From Leptospira perolatii (lineage in GTDB: Bacteria > Spirochaetota > Leptospiria > Leptospirales > Leptospiraceae), in contig NZ_NPDZ01000015.1 in the NCBI RefSeq assembly GCF_002811875.1, positions 1 to 64,000 on the forward strand: DNA of 64,000 nt. Reading direction: 5' to 3'. The translations under genes were made by a program, and so were the position numbers. This document shows positions 1 to 10,700 of the stretch, piece after piece (within the stretch, counting starts at the first letter, position 1; every line of letters begins with the position of its first letter). The notes under the pieces are model-generated. The model saw nothing but the letters and a program-made list of their open reading frames with translations. It did no database searches and was not told where the DNA came from.

Positions 1-582
1 ATCTTTTCTTTAGTGTTCGAGATCACTACACAATCGAACTCAATTGATTGTAATAATCTCAGCTAATAAAAAATTTAATTTCTCATTCGCAGTTATGTAT
101 GTTGTTAAGGATCTTTGCGTTTCCCTAAATCAGAACAAACAAAGGGAATGAAAACATTCCGTTCATCTTGCTTGATTTCGGTTTCGACCGGAACTCAAGA
201 ATGGAGCCCACCGGCCTGAAAGACCAAAATACAAAATCGACTGAGCCGGTCAAACTGTTTTTAGACAAATTTTCAGTTTCCTGTTCTATTTCTACTTTTG
301 TCACGTATATATGCGACATAATACTATAATCTTCGACCAAGCCACGGGGGAATCCACCGAGTGATACGAGCGAAAACAAGTCCCAGGAAACCCGCCGACA
401 GAATATAACATTATATAATATTAATAAACCAAATCAGAATACAAAATCGACCCGAATTGCAAAACGCAAATGCCAAATGTAAACTTGAGTAGAGGCGGCA
501 AAGCCCTTACTTGCGCCAGAAGATATGAGAAAAATTCTTGTGGGAGTTTCGCTTAAGTGCATTCTGACCAAAACCCCTACCG
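1..582. other. Gene-free stretch at the window edge
   Basis: No convincing gene was found here. The only open frame of note runs on the minus strand at 125-379; it has no ribosome-binding site and resembles no family I know. A 13-base direct repeat, atacaaaatcgac, occurs at 229-241 and 439-451. The last part must contain the promoter of the permease at 583, but no clear -35/-10 pair stands out. Confidence 0.5.
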
Positions 583-2046
583 ATGAAACTGCACCGATCC
601 CTTAATCTATATGATTCTATCTCATTGATGTTTAGCTCGATGGTGGGGCCGGGCGTTTTTATAACAACTGGCTATATTTTAAGCCAAACTCCGAATCCAA
701 ACATTGTTTTATTCTGCTGGATCCTTGGAGGATTGCTCGCTGTTGCCGGAGCCATGAGCTATGCAAAGTCCGCGAGTATCTTTCCTTATGCGGGGGGAGA
801 TTATGTTTATTTAAAGGAGGCCTACTCTCCTTTGGTTGCCTTCGCGAGCGGATGGCTTTCTTTGTCTGTGAATTTTTCGGCTTCGATTTCTCTCTCCGCA
901 ATTGCTTTTTCGAAGACCTTCTTCTCTTTGATCGATCCTTCTTTGGATTATTACTTTTTAGAATGGAAATTCTTAGGAATTAACTTTTCAGTTGGAACCG
1001 CCCAACTGCTCGGTATGGGTGCAATTCTTTCGTTTACGATCGTGAATTACTTCGGGATCAGCATCGCCTCGAGGATCCAAAATTTTTTCACTACGATTAA
1101 GATACTTGGACTGGTGGCATTCGTAGTCCTGGGACTCACGATTGGGAATTATAGCCTGGACCATTTTCAATCCTTCTCGGTATTACCGAGCGATACGAGC
1201 GCATGGAAATATGTACTTGCTGGCGTAATTCCGGTTACCTTTTCTTATCTTGGCTGGAACATGATTACATATGTGGCTGAGGAAGTTCGAGATCCCGAAA
1301 AGAACATCTACAAAGCAGTCTTTGTTTCCTGCACATTGGTGACGCTCCTTTATGTTCTAATTAACTTTCTTTATTTGAGTTCCGCTCCCAGCTCCATGCT
1401 TGCCGGAGATGCACAGATTGGGGTGACCGCGGCGGGCTTTCTTTTCGGCAAGAAAGCGACTCTATTTGTGACAGCGTTTATTTGCTGGGTGTTCATGGGC
1501 GGTATTTCGGCCTATATCATCGGCGGCTCTAGAATCTACTTTGCGATGGCAAGAGACGGCTACTTCTTTAAAAGCATGTCCAAACTCCATAGCAAGCACA
1601 AGAGCCCTTACATGTCCCTTGCTTTTCAATGTGCCTACGCTTGTTTGTTTTCTTTGGTAAAAGATATCGAATCTTTGCTCTACTTGATCACTTGTTCGAC
1701 TTTGCTTCTCGCTACGATTACCGCCTACACTCCGATTCTTTTCGAAAAAAGACATTTAAGAACTAAATTCCGAATTCCGGGATATCCGTATTCCACATTT
1801 ATATACATAATTTCTAATATAGTTATCATCGCGGCCCTGCTCTGGAGCAAACCGGCAGAGGCTCTTTGGGGATTCGGATTTACTTTGTTAGCGGTTCCTC
1901 TCTACTACTATTTCAAAAGGACCAAGAGAGCTTCCACTCACGAAGCTCCAAAAATGGAACCCTATATTTCTTCTTTGGAAAGAGTTCCTACCAGTCTTCT
2001 CCCCGAGAACGAGCCGGTCCCTGTAGCAAGCGCGGATATACTCTAA
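583..2046 (+). CDS. APC-family amino acid permease
   Basis: Inner-membrane amino acid transporter of the amino acid-polyamine-organocation superfamily. The 487-residue length fits the family. The first segment carries the typical [13 protein letters not shown] stretch (about residues 18-30), the position where APC permeases have the unwound helix that binds the amino group of the substrate. A second family hallmark, [13 protein letters not shown], lies near residues 71-83 at the start of helix 3. Around a dozen hydrophobic segments follow. The tail from about residue 440 is hydrophilic and probably cytoplasmic. The ATG at 583 has no good Shine-Dalgarno, but the protein begins just where family members do. 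The substrate cannot be read from sequence. It stands first on its strand, with a small membrane protein directly behind it. Confidence 0.88.
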   Translation: MKLHRSLNLYDSISLMFSSMVGPGVFITTGYILSQTPNPNIVLFCWILGGLLAVAGAMSYAKSASIFPYAGGDYVYLKEAYSPLVAFASGWLSLSVNFSASISLSAIAFSKTFFSLIDPSLDYYFLEWKFLGINFSVGTAQLLGMGAILSFTIVNYFGISIASRIQNFFTTIKILGLVAFVVLGLTIGNYSLDHFQSFSVLPSDTSAWKYVLAGVIPVTFSYLGWNMITYVAEEVRDPEKNIYKAVFVSCTLVTLLYVLINFLYLSSAPSSMLAGDAQIGVTAAGFLFGKKATLFVTAFICWVFMGGISAYIIGGSRIYFAMARDGYFFKSMSKLHSKHKSPYMSLAFQCAYACLFSLVKDIESLLYLITCSTLLLATITAYTPILFEKRHLRTKFRIPGYPYSTFIYIISNIVIIAALLWSKPAEALWGFGFTLLAVPLYYYFKRTKRASTHEAPKMEPYISSLERVPTSLLPENEPVPVASADIL

Positions 2047-2050
2047 GAAC

Positions 2051-2473
2051 TTGCGATCTTTTTTTGGAGCAAAATCCCGCTTTCGGATTCATAGATTGCT
2101 GGGTATTTGCTCTTTATTCTTTCTACTTTCCAAGTGCATTCTTTACGAGATTAGAATCGAGGGACTTTCAAGAGAGGACATCCTACTTTTAGGAAGAATC
2201 GGGGCAGTCTTTGGACTTTTTTCGTTTTTCACTGGCGGCGGTCTCGGAAAATTCTTATCCGACAAACGAAGCAAGATTGCAGAAGTTCACACGATCTTGA
2301 TGTTAGCTGGGTTAATATTGCAAACTCCCTCATTGGGGGAAGATTCGCAAAACTACATTACAATTTTCTTATCCTGGATAGGAATGGTTCTACTTTTGAG
2401 CGGTTGGATGTACGGCAGGAGAGTATTCGATCGATTTCCTTTTCGCAGAAAACCGGAATCGGTTAAGAATTGA
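2051..2473 (+). CDS. Small multi-spanning membrane protein, unknown function
   Basis: A 140-residue protein with three to four hydrophobic segments (about residues 17-32, 45-65, 78-92 and 102-118) and a basic C-terminus. I recognise no family. The reading frame opens with TTG only four bases behind the permease stop, without a visible Shine-Dalgarno. Another TTG lies about 14 codons further in, so the true start is uncertain. It may be translationally coupled to the permease. Its last 11 bases overlap the end of the convergent desaturase gene. Confidence 0.55.
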   Translation: MRSFFGAKSRFRIHRLLGICSLFFLLSKCILYEIRIEGLSREDILLLGRIGAVFGLFSFFTGGGLGKFLSDKRSKIAEVHTILMLAGLILQTPSLGEDSQNYITIFLSWIGMVLLLSGWMYGRRVFDRFPFRRKPESVKN

Positions 2474-3578
2474 GAACAGGTTCTCTTGGAGCTCGAAGTT
2501 CCTCTACGAATCCGTTGGAGCTGAACATGCTTCTGAAATCGTTAAATCTAATTCCATATTTTCGGAGTGCAGGCTTGACGAAGGGCGAGACAGCTTGCCT
2601 TATATAAAAAGGCTGATTGACCACGAAGTGGTGAATCCCGTGGGTAGAACCGAAATTAAAGCAAAATAGATGCAACGGTAAAATGATCCAAGAATCCAAT
2701 ACCTGTGTTTGTCTGTACAAGTTTCCGATATCTCCATAGTAGTGCATATTAGAGGATACGACTTGGATTGCGGTCTGTCGGATCCAGCTCGGAATCATAT
2801 ATACTATGGCTGCAATATTTAGAAATTCATGATATTCCTTGATCCAACCTCTTTCCTCAAAAGGCAAATTGAAAAGCCAGACCAAAAAAGAAAATAGACT
2901 TAGAGCTAAAAAACTATACCACAATAGCAGATAAACTTCTCGTATGATCCCGATTCGGTGAGGAGCCTGAATCTTTTTTAAATTTTCCGCAGAATCACGA
3001 GCAATTTTAGGTCCCTGTATTGCCAAAGCCATGACAGGGTCCACCATGGTCAGTATTCTTCTCCAGCCAAATGGCATTCCGTTCCCGATAAATCTTTCTT
3101 CGACGTCCTCCTTATTTCCAGAGACCTTGTGATGCAGAAGATGGATTTCCTTTCTGAACCAAGAGTTAACTACGTTTAGGCGAAATAGCCAAACGATCCA
3201 AAAGAGAAAGTTCTGGATTTTAGGACTTTTTTTATAATACAGATTATGAATTAAGTCATGCTCCATTTCGTGAAGCAAAGATGCAAATATCGCATTTCCG
3301 AAAATACAAATCCAAGCAGATATCCATCCTAAAATGTAGGAGGTCCCCAGAAGAATCATCCCAAAAGCAGAGCCAAGCGCGATACACATTCCGATACTGT
3401 CTTGGTATTGAAGGATACGATACTTCCTACGAAGTCTTTTATCAGCGTATCGAATCCAGCGTATGATTCGCTTCGTCTTTTCTTCTTCCGTCAAGTTCAG
3501 TTTGTTTTTGCCCAGATTCATTTCTCTCAAGATGCCAGAAGCAATGTTGGTCCGTACCGCTTTTAGATACGGAAGCAA
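2463..3578 (-). CDS. Membrane fatty acid desaturase family protein
   Basis: Integral-membrane di-iron desaturase/hydroxylase family. Three histidine boxes are visible: H103EMEH107 with H111 close behind, H146LLHH150 and H313GIHH317. These are the iron ligands of acyl-lipid or acyl-CoA desaturases. Hydrophobic pairs surround them (about 66-98, 121-135, 215-236 and 253-265), the usual topology with boxes facing the cytoplasm. The frame starts at TTG (3578) with no obvious ribosome-binding site; an ATG at 3521 is an alternative that keeps all boxes. It reads away from the AraC regulator across a 332-bp gap, a common layout for a regulator and its target. It also lies next to the fatty-acid synthase block, so acyl-chain modification is plausible. 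Substrate and double-bond position are unknown. Confidence 0.8.
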   Translation of the reverse strand: MLPYLKAVRTNIASGILREMNLGKNKLNLTEEEKTKRIIRWIRYADKRLRRKYRILQYQDSIGMCIALGSAFGMILLGTSYILGWISAWICIFGNAIFASLLHEMEHDLIHNLYYKKSPKIQNFLFWIVWLFRLNVVNSWFRKEIHLLHHKVSGNKEDVEERFIGNGMPFGWRRILTMVDPVMALAIQGPKIARDSAENLKKIQAPHRIGIIREVYLLLWYSFLALSLFSFLVWLFNLPFEERGWIKEYHEFLNIAAIVYMIPSWIRQTAIQVVSSNMHYYGDIGNLYRQTQVLDSWIILPLHLFCFNFGSTHGIHHFVVNQPFYIRQAVSPFVKPALRKYGIRFNDFRSMFSSNGFVEELRAPREPVLNS

Positions 3579-3910
3579 ACTTAAATATACACTAAGTCTC
3601 CTAGTTTGTCGTTCGATTCTATAAAAAGAAATCTAGAATGGATCCTGTTTTTTTTATGCTTTGAATTCTACTTTTAGAGAGGACTGCTTAAATTTTGCTA
3701 AACGATGTTCTTTTTTAATGCCCTTTTTTGAATAAAACGGTCAAAGATTCTCAATTCTTTCAAAATATATGAAGCAATACTAGGCTATATTCAAATTTAT
3801 ACGAGACAATATGAAACCTTTTAGCTGGAATCGTTTGTTACAACAGTGTGTGTGATTTAAGGTGTGAAGATTTCATTGATCGTGAAATAGAACTTTAAGT
3901 AGAATTCTTC
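3579..3910. other. Divergent intergenic region, desaturase / AraC regulator
   Basis: No gene is visible in these 332 bases. It must hold promoters for both divergent genes. On the plus strand TTGATC (3876-3881) and TAGAAT (3900-3905) are 18 bases apart and would place a transcript start near the ATG at 3911. No convincing operator palindrome was seen. Confidence 0.4.
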
Positions 3911-4726
3911 ATGGAAAACGAACTGCAGAAGCTAAAGATGAAAAACACATTATTTATTTGGAGAAGTCATGTGTTGTTTGTTTCTTATGAGGAGACGAAC
4001 GCTTTTCATCAACACTACTCCTTATCAATCGTTCTCTCTGTGGACCAACCCGCAAAACTATTCCTCCCGAATGAAGAAACCTTGGATTATTCAGGCGTAC
4101 TGATTCCACCAAACTATTTCCATAAGCACGAAGCAAAAGGAACCCACCTGTTTATCCTACAAATCGATCCGCATTCCCCCCTACTAAAAGGGCATTTCGG
4201 TATTTTGGAACAAGAAGTGGTTCGATTCGACGCGAATCTAATACCGAATCTTAGAGGAACCGCGGAGAAAATCATTAACGACGATGCTTCCTGCGAGGAA
4301 GCGCTCTTTCTTTGCGAATCGATGATTCAAGCCGCTTCTCAGTCCATCGGAGATATGAATTCTTCTAAACAAATCGATCCCAGAATTTTATCCGCATTAA
4401 AATATCTGCAATCTTTAGAAGATCTTAACGAGGACATGTCATTGAACTACTTAGCTGGAATGGCCCAGCTTTCAGAGGACAGGTTCAGGCACTTGTTTAA
4501 AGAAAACTTAAGTATTTCGATTCGCAGATACATTCTGAACCTAAGAGTAAGAAGGACCGCGCTCCTTTTTTACCGAGGAATGAATATGACCCAAGCGGCG
4601 CGCAAGGCTGGATTTGCCGATTCGGCACATTTCAGTCGTACTTTTCGAGAAGTCTATGGCCATAGTCCCTCTGCAGTTTTGAAAAATAAGAAAAGAATCA
4701 AAGTCAGATTCTGCGAGGAGCTCTGA
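3911..4726 (+). CDS. AraC-family transcriptional regulator
   Basis: A 271-residue DNA-binding regulator. The C-terminal third (about 158-260) is the double helix-turn-helix of the AraC/XylS family, including LAGMAQLSEDRFRHLFKE in the first motif and the diagnostic AARKAGFADSAHFSRTFRE and YGHSPSA stretch in the second. The N-terminal part (about 10-110) looks like a small cupin-type sensing domain rich in His and aromatic residues. It is divergent from the desaturase and convergent with the carboxylase, so it may control lipid genes; this is inference from position. The ATG at 3911 has no Shine-Dalgarno, and a -10-like TAGAAT ends five bases before it, which would fit a leaderless message. An ATG at 3938 is an alternative start. 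Confidence 0.85.
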   Translation: MENELQKLKMKNTLFIWRSHVLFVSYEETNAFHQHYSLSIVLSVDQPAKLFLPNEETLDYSGVLIPPNYFHKHEAKGTHLFILQIDPHSPLLKGHFGILEQEVVRFDANLIPNLRGTAEKIINDDASCEEALFLCESMIQAASQSIGDMNSSKQIDPRILSALKYLQSLEDLNEDMSLNYLAGMAQLSEDRFRHLFKENLSISIRRYILNLRVRRTALLFYRGMNMTQAARKAGFADSAHFSRTFREVYGHSPSAVLKNKKRIKVRFCEEL

Positions 4727-4784
4727 GGCGCAGTCTTAGAACTTCTGAAATTTCCCTTGAAAGATCCAATTAGATCAGAATATA

Positions 4785-7700
4785 TTATGGAAGTATAAAC
4801 TTTTCCCACTCTTCCACGTTTCTTGATGCAACACTCTGTTTAAATAGATGTTCGGAATTGTCTTCGAATTTGAGTCGATTCCAGTTTGCTACCTTTCTTT
4901 CGGCGATATTCATCCCGGAGATCGCTACTTCCCGCAGTTCAGAGTACGAAGTATACAATCCGTCCAATACACCTGTTGAATTTGCATCCTGGCTTGCGTT
5001 TGCCCTGGACTGAAATTTTTGTAGGAACTCTGTTCTCAAAGATTCTATTTCTATATTCTTCCCTTCTTTAGAAAGCTTTTGAACATTCGCTCCCTCAAAT
5101 AGATCGAAAGCAGAGGAAGCACCCATCACTCCTAACGTAGAGTTTTCCTGAGCATAATAAGAAACTCCCGGTCTCAGGAAGCCGCTGAACGCATGTATTT
5201 GCCGTCCTCCGTAATTCTGCCTGAGAACAATTGAAACGACCGGAATGCTTGAGAGCACATTCACGTCCAGAGATTCTCCTCCAATCTGCTGGATTCGTAG
5301 TCTTTCCTGTTTTGTTCCAGGTACAAAACCGGGTGCATCGGATAGCATTAGCAATGGTAGATTTCTTCTGGAAAGGAACTCCATAAACACTCGAAATTTT
5401 TCCGTACCCTGCGCGTCTGGTGCCTCGCCTAACATTGGTTGGTCGGCGATAATTCCAACAGTCTTTCCGTTTAAGCGCCCTAGTCCGGTTAACAGGCTAG
5501 TCCCAGCATCGTTTTTGTGAAATTCCAAAAAGGAATCTCTGTCCAGTATGAACTTTATCACTTCTCTCATATCATAGGTCCGTGTAGACTCAGGAGGGAT
5601 TTCGGGAGCAAAAGTATTATATTCAAAATTTTGAATATTTTTTTCTCCTAAAAGATAAAAAAGTTCAGATGCAATAGAGAAAGCCTCTTCTTCGGTTTCT
5701 ACTGCGAAAGTTGCCCCTTTTTCTATCTCCGTGATTTGATTGTCGGATCTTTTTTTACGAATAAGTATCCAGGCATCTCCAGTCTCGTATAACTCTGGCA
5801 AACGAAACCCTTCCGGATGTTTGAGTATATGAACAATCGGATTCGGAAACGTATGCAATTGGTTTTGAAAATCTTTCCGTGCTCTTAATTCTTCCGCGCC
5901 AACCAAATGAGTACTTCGAAACCACTTGGATCCGTATACAAGCAAAATTCCGGCTCCAGTTTTTCTCGCAATCTGGACCGATTCTTTTGCTTTGATCAAA
6001 GAGGAGAAGGAGTGAAACCCATGCTGCGTCCGCGGCCCAAGTATCAAAACTGGACTTAAGCCTAGATTAGAAATGCCAGAAACCAAGGACCCCGAACCGG
6101 AGTATGTTTCTTTGATCGGAAGGAACTCCTTCGAATACGCTCGAAGAGTGGATTCCGAAATCACATTGTCTTTTTCATCCTTTTGAAGTTTTCGAGGTAA
6201 GTGCCAATTTCCATTCGTTCGTGCAAAAACATTTTGAATCCTCTTGATAAATGAGAGTAGTTCAATTTTATCTTGGGCGACTAAATCTACTGTGCCTGTC
6301 CCTCTTCCCATTACCTTTGCTCCACCAATCTCATAGTTGGTGAATTTTTCTCCTGTCACAGACTCGATGACTGTCGCGCCAGTTAGTACTCTGTAAGATT
6401 GCTCCTCGTCCAAAAGAATCTGCAAAGACGCCTGAGAAGAACCGTATACGTCCAGACCGGTCGAAGAACCGACTCCTACTGCCACCACAAAACAGGACTT
6501 AGGTTTTTGTCCTCGAACATACGAAGTAAACTCGAACCTAGGATCGGCTTCGAGGCTACTTATGATTTCAATCAGCTTAGGATCGTTATGCGAATAGATC
6601 GCTGCCTTGAACTCTTCGGCACTGACTCGGTTAGAAAGCAGTGCGTTCATAAAGAAGCCCTCTGCGGCGCGATTGAGAGAAACCATTCCTTCCTTTATAT
6701 TGGCCCCTGCTCCATCGTTCCATACATAGAAAGGGATATCTTTTCTGTATGCGATGTAGGATGCCGCGATGTATTTTTGTCCTTCTAAGTCCCCTGTAGC
6801 ACCGCCGGCGACTCTGGAATCTTTTAAGAAAAAGAGAGCTTCCTTTCCGTCTATTTCGCCTAGGTATATTTTGGCTCCTACTCGAATGTTTTTCTTTTCG
6901 CTGGAAGTAGTTCCTTCCACTTCAAAATCTATTCCAGGGATCGTGATTTCTGCTGCGGCCCCGATGTCGAAGGCTTCTTCCACCCAGCGTTCTACCGGCC
7001 ATTTCCCTTTTGCATACAACTTAGAATCGTTTACCTCTTTCTCTTTCGTATAAGGAAATCTAATATCGTTGGCCCCAATCAAATCGATTCGTAGTTTTCC
7101 TTCTCGAAAAAAGAAGGAATATGTTTTATTCACAATTTGAGATCGATTTATAGGTTTGAAATTCGCAGTCAGCAACAAGGAAGAATATCTAGCATCCAAA
7201 AAGAATCGGATGACCGAAGAAGCTGACCTCATAATTTGTTCATAATTATTTTCGAATGTAACAATCTGTATATCTAAGTTCCCTTCGTTAGAATCCTCTA
7301 CCATAAGCTCGAGTCGAAGAGAATCAACCGAGCAGAGTTTCAAGGCTCCCTGTAAAAGCGCTGCGGACTCGATGCAATATTCTTCCAGCGGATAAAAATG
7401 GCTATCCCAGCTTGCAGACTCCTTTACTAGCTTTAGTAATTCGCGAGGTAGAACTTTGATTAAGAGATACTCAGAGGTATCTTCATATTCCAACAGATAC
7501 ATATACCCTGACTGGATAGGACAAGATAACCTTCTAACTTTTCCCTTTTCCGACCAATAATGAATTCTCTTTTCGATTTCCTTTGTGACAGTGGAACCCA
7601 ACTTTTGCGGCAGCAAATCTGTTTCTTCTTGGAAAGAACGGAGAAAGTCTGCTGCTGCACTCTTTTGGTCTTTCAATCCCAGCAAGGACCAAGGGTCTTT

Positions 7701-10700
7701 TGAAAATCGAACATACGAAGAAAGGTGTCTTCTAGAGATTGTAGGAACTCCTTCCGGCGAAGGCCCAGATACTCTCCGGCGAGAAGATAGGTTTTGCCGA
7801 ATGATCCCTTCCATTTTCGGCTCTCTTTCCCTCTCCTCCAGAGCCAATAGTTGATGAAGTACAAAATCCCAAGAGCGAACCTTTGGAGCCAAGTGAACAA
7901 ATTTTTCCAAAACCTTGGCCAACAGATCCATCCCTTCCCGTAAATTTCTGTAAGCACAAAGGAGAAATGCAAATGCATGCGCCTGTTCCTTTTTGTGCAG
8001 ACTAGGATTCCAATCCCCCACTTTGTAATAGGAAAAAGCTCTAGATAAAAGTTTAGAAGTAGGTAGAATGGGTCTTAAAGATTCATGATCCCATTCTGCT
8101 AAAAGTCTTTGCAATTCCCCAAAGTGAGAATGTGAAGACCCAAAATCAGATGAGAATAGCCTGCGAAGCAATACGGAAAACCTGACTGTTTGCAAAAGGA
8201 AATCTTCCCACTTTGCTTTTTCCTCCGTGCTTTCTTCGAGCCGTGAAACTTCGATATGGTTTAGCAAATAAGTAAGTTTTGCCCGGGTTTCTTTCCCTTG
8301 CGAAAATCCCAGAATCCAAGAACAAAGCAACTCTCTTAATTCGGAAGCATGAGCCACCAACAAATAGCGTGCCTTTTCCTCGAAGAAAGGATTAACTTTC
8401 TTTAATATATCTACAGGAATCTCCTGCCAAATCGAATACAGTGCTTCTGAATAGTTTGCTTCATTGCGGTCGACAAAATCAGAAGATGCAACATTTGAAT
8501 TCATCACTGGTTCCTGCTTTTCCGTTTGATTCGGAATCGAATCTCCGGAAACCTGCGCGAGAATTTCGCCTTCTGCAAAGCTACGCCCCAGTATGAATCC
8601 TGAGGGGCTCTTACCTCGAATTAACTTTTCTTCTTCTCCGTGTTCCGCTAAATATTCCAATTTTCCATTAGAAGGTGATCTCAAAAGAGTTTCCATTTTC
8701 ATAGCTGAGATCACTAGAATAGGATCCCCTTTTCGAATCGCTTCACCTTCTTTCCACGATTTTCCAGTTTGCGGATTCTCGCAGAATTTTACAAACGTGC
8801 CTTGAAAAGGAGATCTCAGTACGGAGTCGTTTTTAATCCGACTTAGTGAATTTTCCTTTTCAATTTTCAAACGAGCATAACGCAACTTTCCGAAGGAATC
8901 ACTGAATCGAATCGAATAAAAGTTAGGCCTGCAGTCTATCCGAACAGAAACGAATCTTCCTTTCGTTTTCACAAGGAACTCCCTTCCATCTTCTGATGGC
9001 CGGCTTACTCGTATTTTGCGAGAGCCGATTCCATCTCCAAAAACTAAAAACTCTTCGATTCCAATTCTTATTACTAAAATGGAATATACCTTTTCATTAA
9101 CATATATAGAATATCTACAAGGAGATTCTTCGGATTCTTCCGAATAAAGCAATTTCGGAAGATCCCTTTCTCGAAACGTCTCTGCGGCCATGTTTCCTGC
9201 TTCACGAATCGTTTCCGAAACACAGGCATACACGATCGCTTCACTAGATAAGCTATAATCAGAGGTCACCAGTTGCGGATTATCATCTAACAACCGATTG
9301 TCGTAATCTCCGCTTCTAAAAATCGAATCTCTGACAATCTGAAGGAGCTGCTCTATGTTTGTAGTAATTCCACGGATATAAAGTTCGCTCAGTGCTCTCT
9401 CCATCCGCATAAGGGCTTCTCCCCGATCCTTTCCTTTGGCGATTAACTTGCCCACCATTGGGTCATACTCACCTAAAATTAAATCGCCCCTCTTGAACCC
9501 AAAATCGGATCGTACCCCGTTAAACGTGGGTAATTCGATCTCTTGAATTCTACCGGGAGATGGAGAGTAATTTTGAAAAGGATCCTCCGCGTAAATTCTG
9601 CACTGGATTGAATGTGATTTTTCCGCGAATCTTTGTTTTAATACTGTGGAATACTGGATTTCATTCTCTCTTCCATCAAAGAGAAAGATCTGCCATTTGA
9701 CCAAATCGATTCCAAGAGATTGATCGGTTACAGGGTACTCAACTTGCAGACGAGTATTCATTTCTAAAAAGCCAAATTTCTGCTGCTCTCTATCGAATAA
9801 AAATTCTACAGTACCTGCTCCGCAAGCATCGGAATAGCCGGAAACATCTGCAATTTTCTCTGCCGAAGAAAGCAATTGAAGTTGAGTTCGAACATCCAGA
9901 AATGTCTCCCCTGACTCTTCGATAATCTTTTGATTCCTTCTTTGAACCGCGCATTTTCGAATTCCGACGGCGGTTCCATTAAAAATTTGAACTTCAAAAT
10001 GTGCAGGTCTCTCGACGTATTTTTCTAAATAGAAAGTTCCATTGCCGTAGGAAGTCTTACCAATCCTTACTGCACTTTGTATAGAGTCGCCTAACTCCTG
10101 TTTGGAGCGAACAACTAGCATTCCCTTGCCACCACCGCCGGCGTCTAACTTTATCATCACTGGATATCCGATTCTTTCGGCTTCATTGTGTGCTTCTTTA
10201 GAATCTTCGCTTAAGGGCCCAGATGCTTCGAAAAGCGGAATTCCATTAGCAGCCGCAAGACGACGGGCATCCAATTTGTTACCGACTCTTTTCATTACTG
10301 AAGATTTCGGTCCCATAAAAATGATTTCAGTATTGTACAATTCTGCGGCCCATTTGAGCGTATCTACAAATCGAAAGTCTTCGGAAAGAAAGCCGTAACC
10401 AGGATAAACTGCATTCGAACCTGTTTCCAAGACTGCAGCGGTCAGAATCTTCGCATTTGTATAATTGCCTGCTTCACCTATATAAACTACCTCATCTGCG
10501 AATTCGAACCAAGATTGCCCCTTATCCGGATCAGCAACCACAGCTACCGTAGGAATTCCCTCTTCATGCAAAGCCAAAAAGAATCTTTTTGCGATCTCAC
10601 CTCGATTTGCTACTAGGACTTTCTGAAGTCTTCCACTTCTCACCTTTTGGCTTGTATATTCTTTGGTCCAGGCAAGATTCTTTTTACGCAATTCCGCAAT

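Noticed and set aside
125..379. An 84-codon minus-strand frame near the window edge
   Set aside because: No ribosome-binding site, no family and an irregular composition; kept only as part of the intergenic note.
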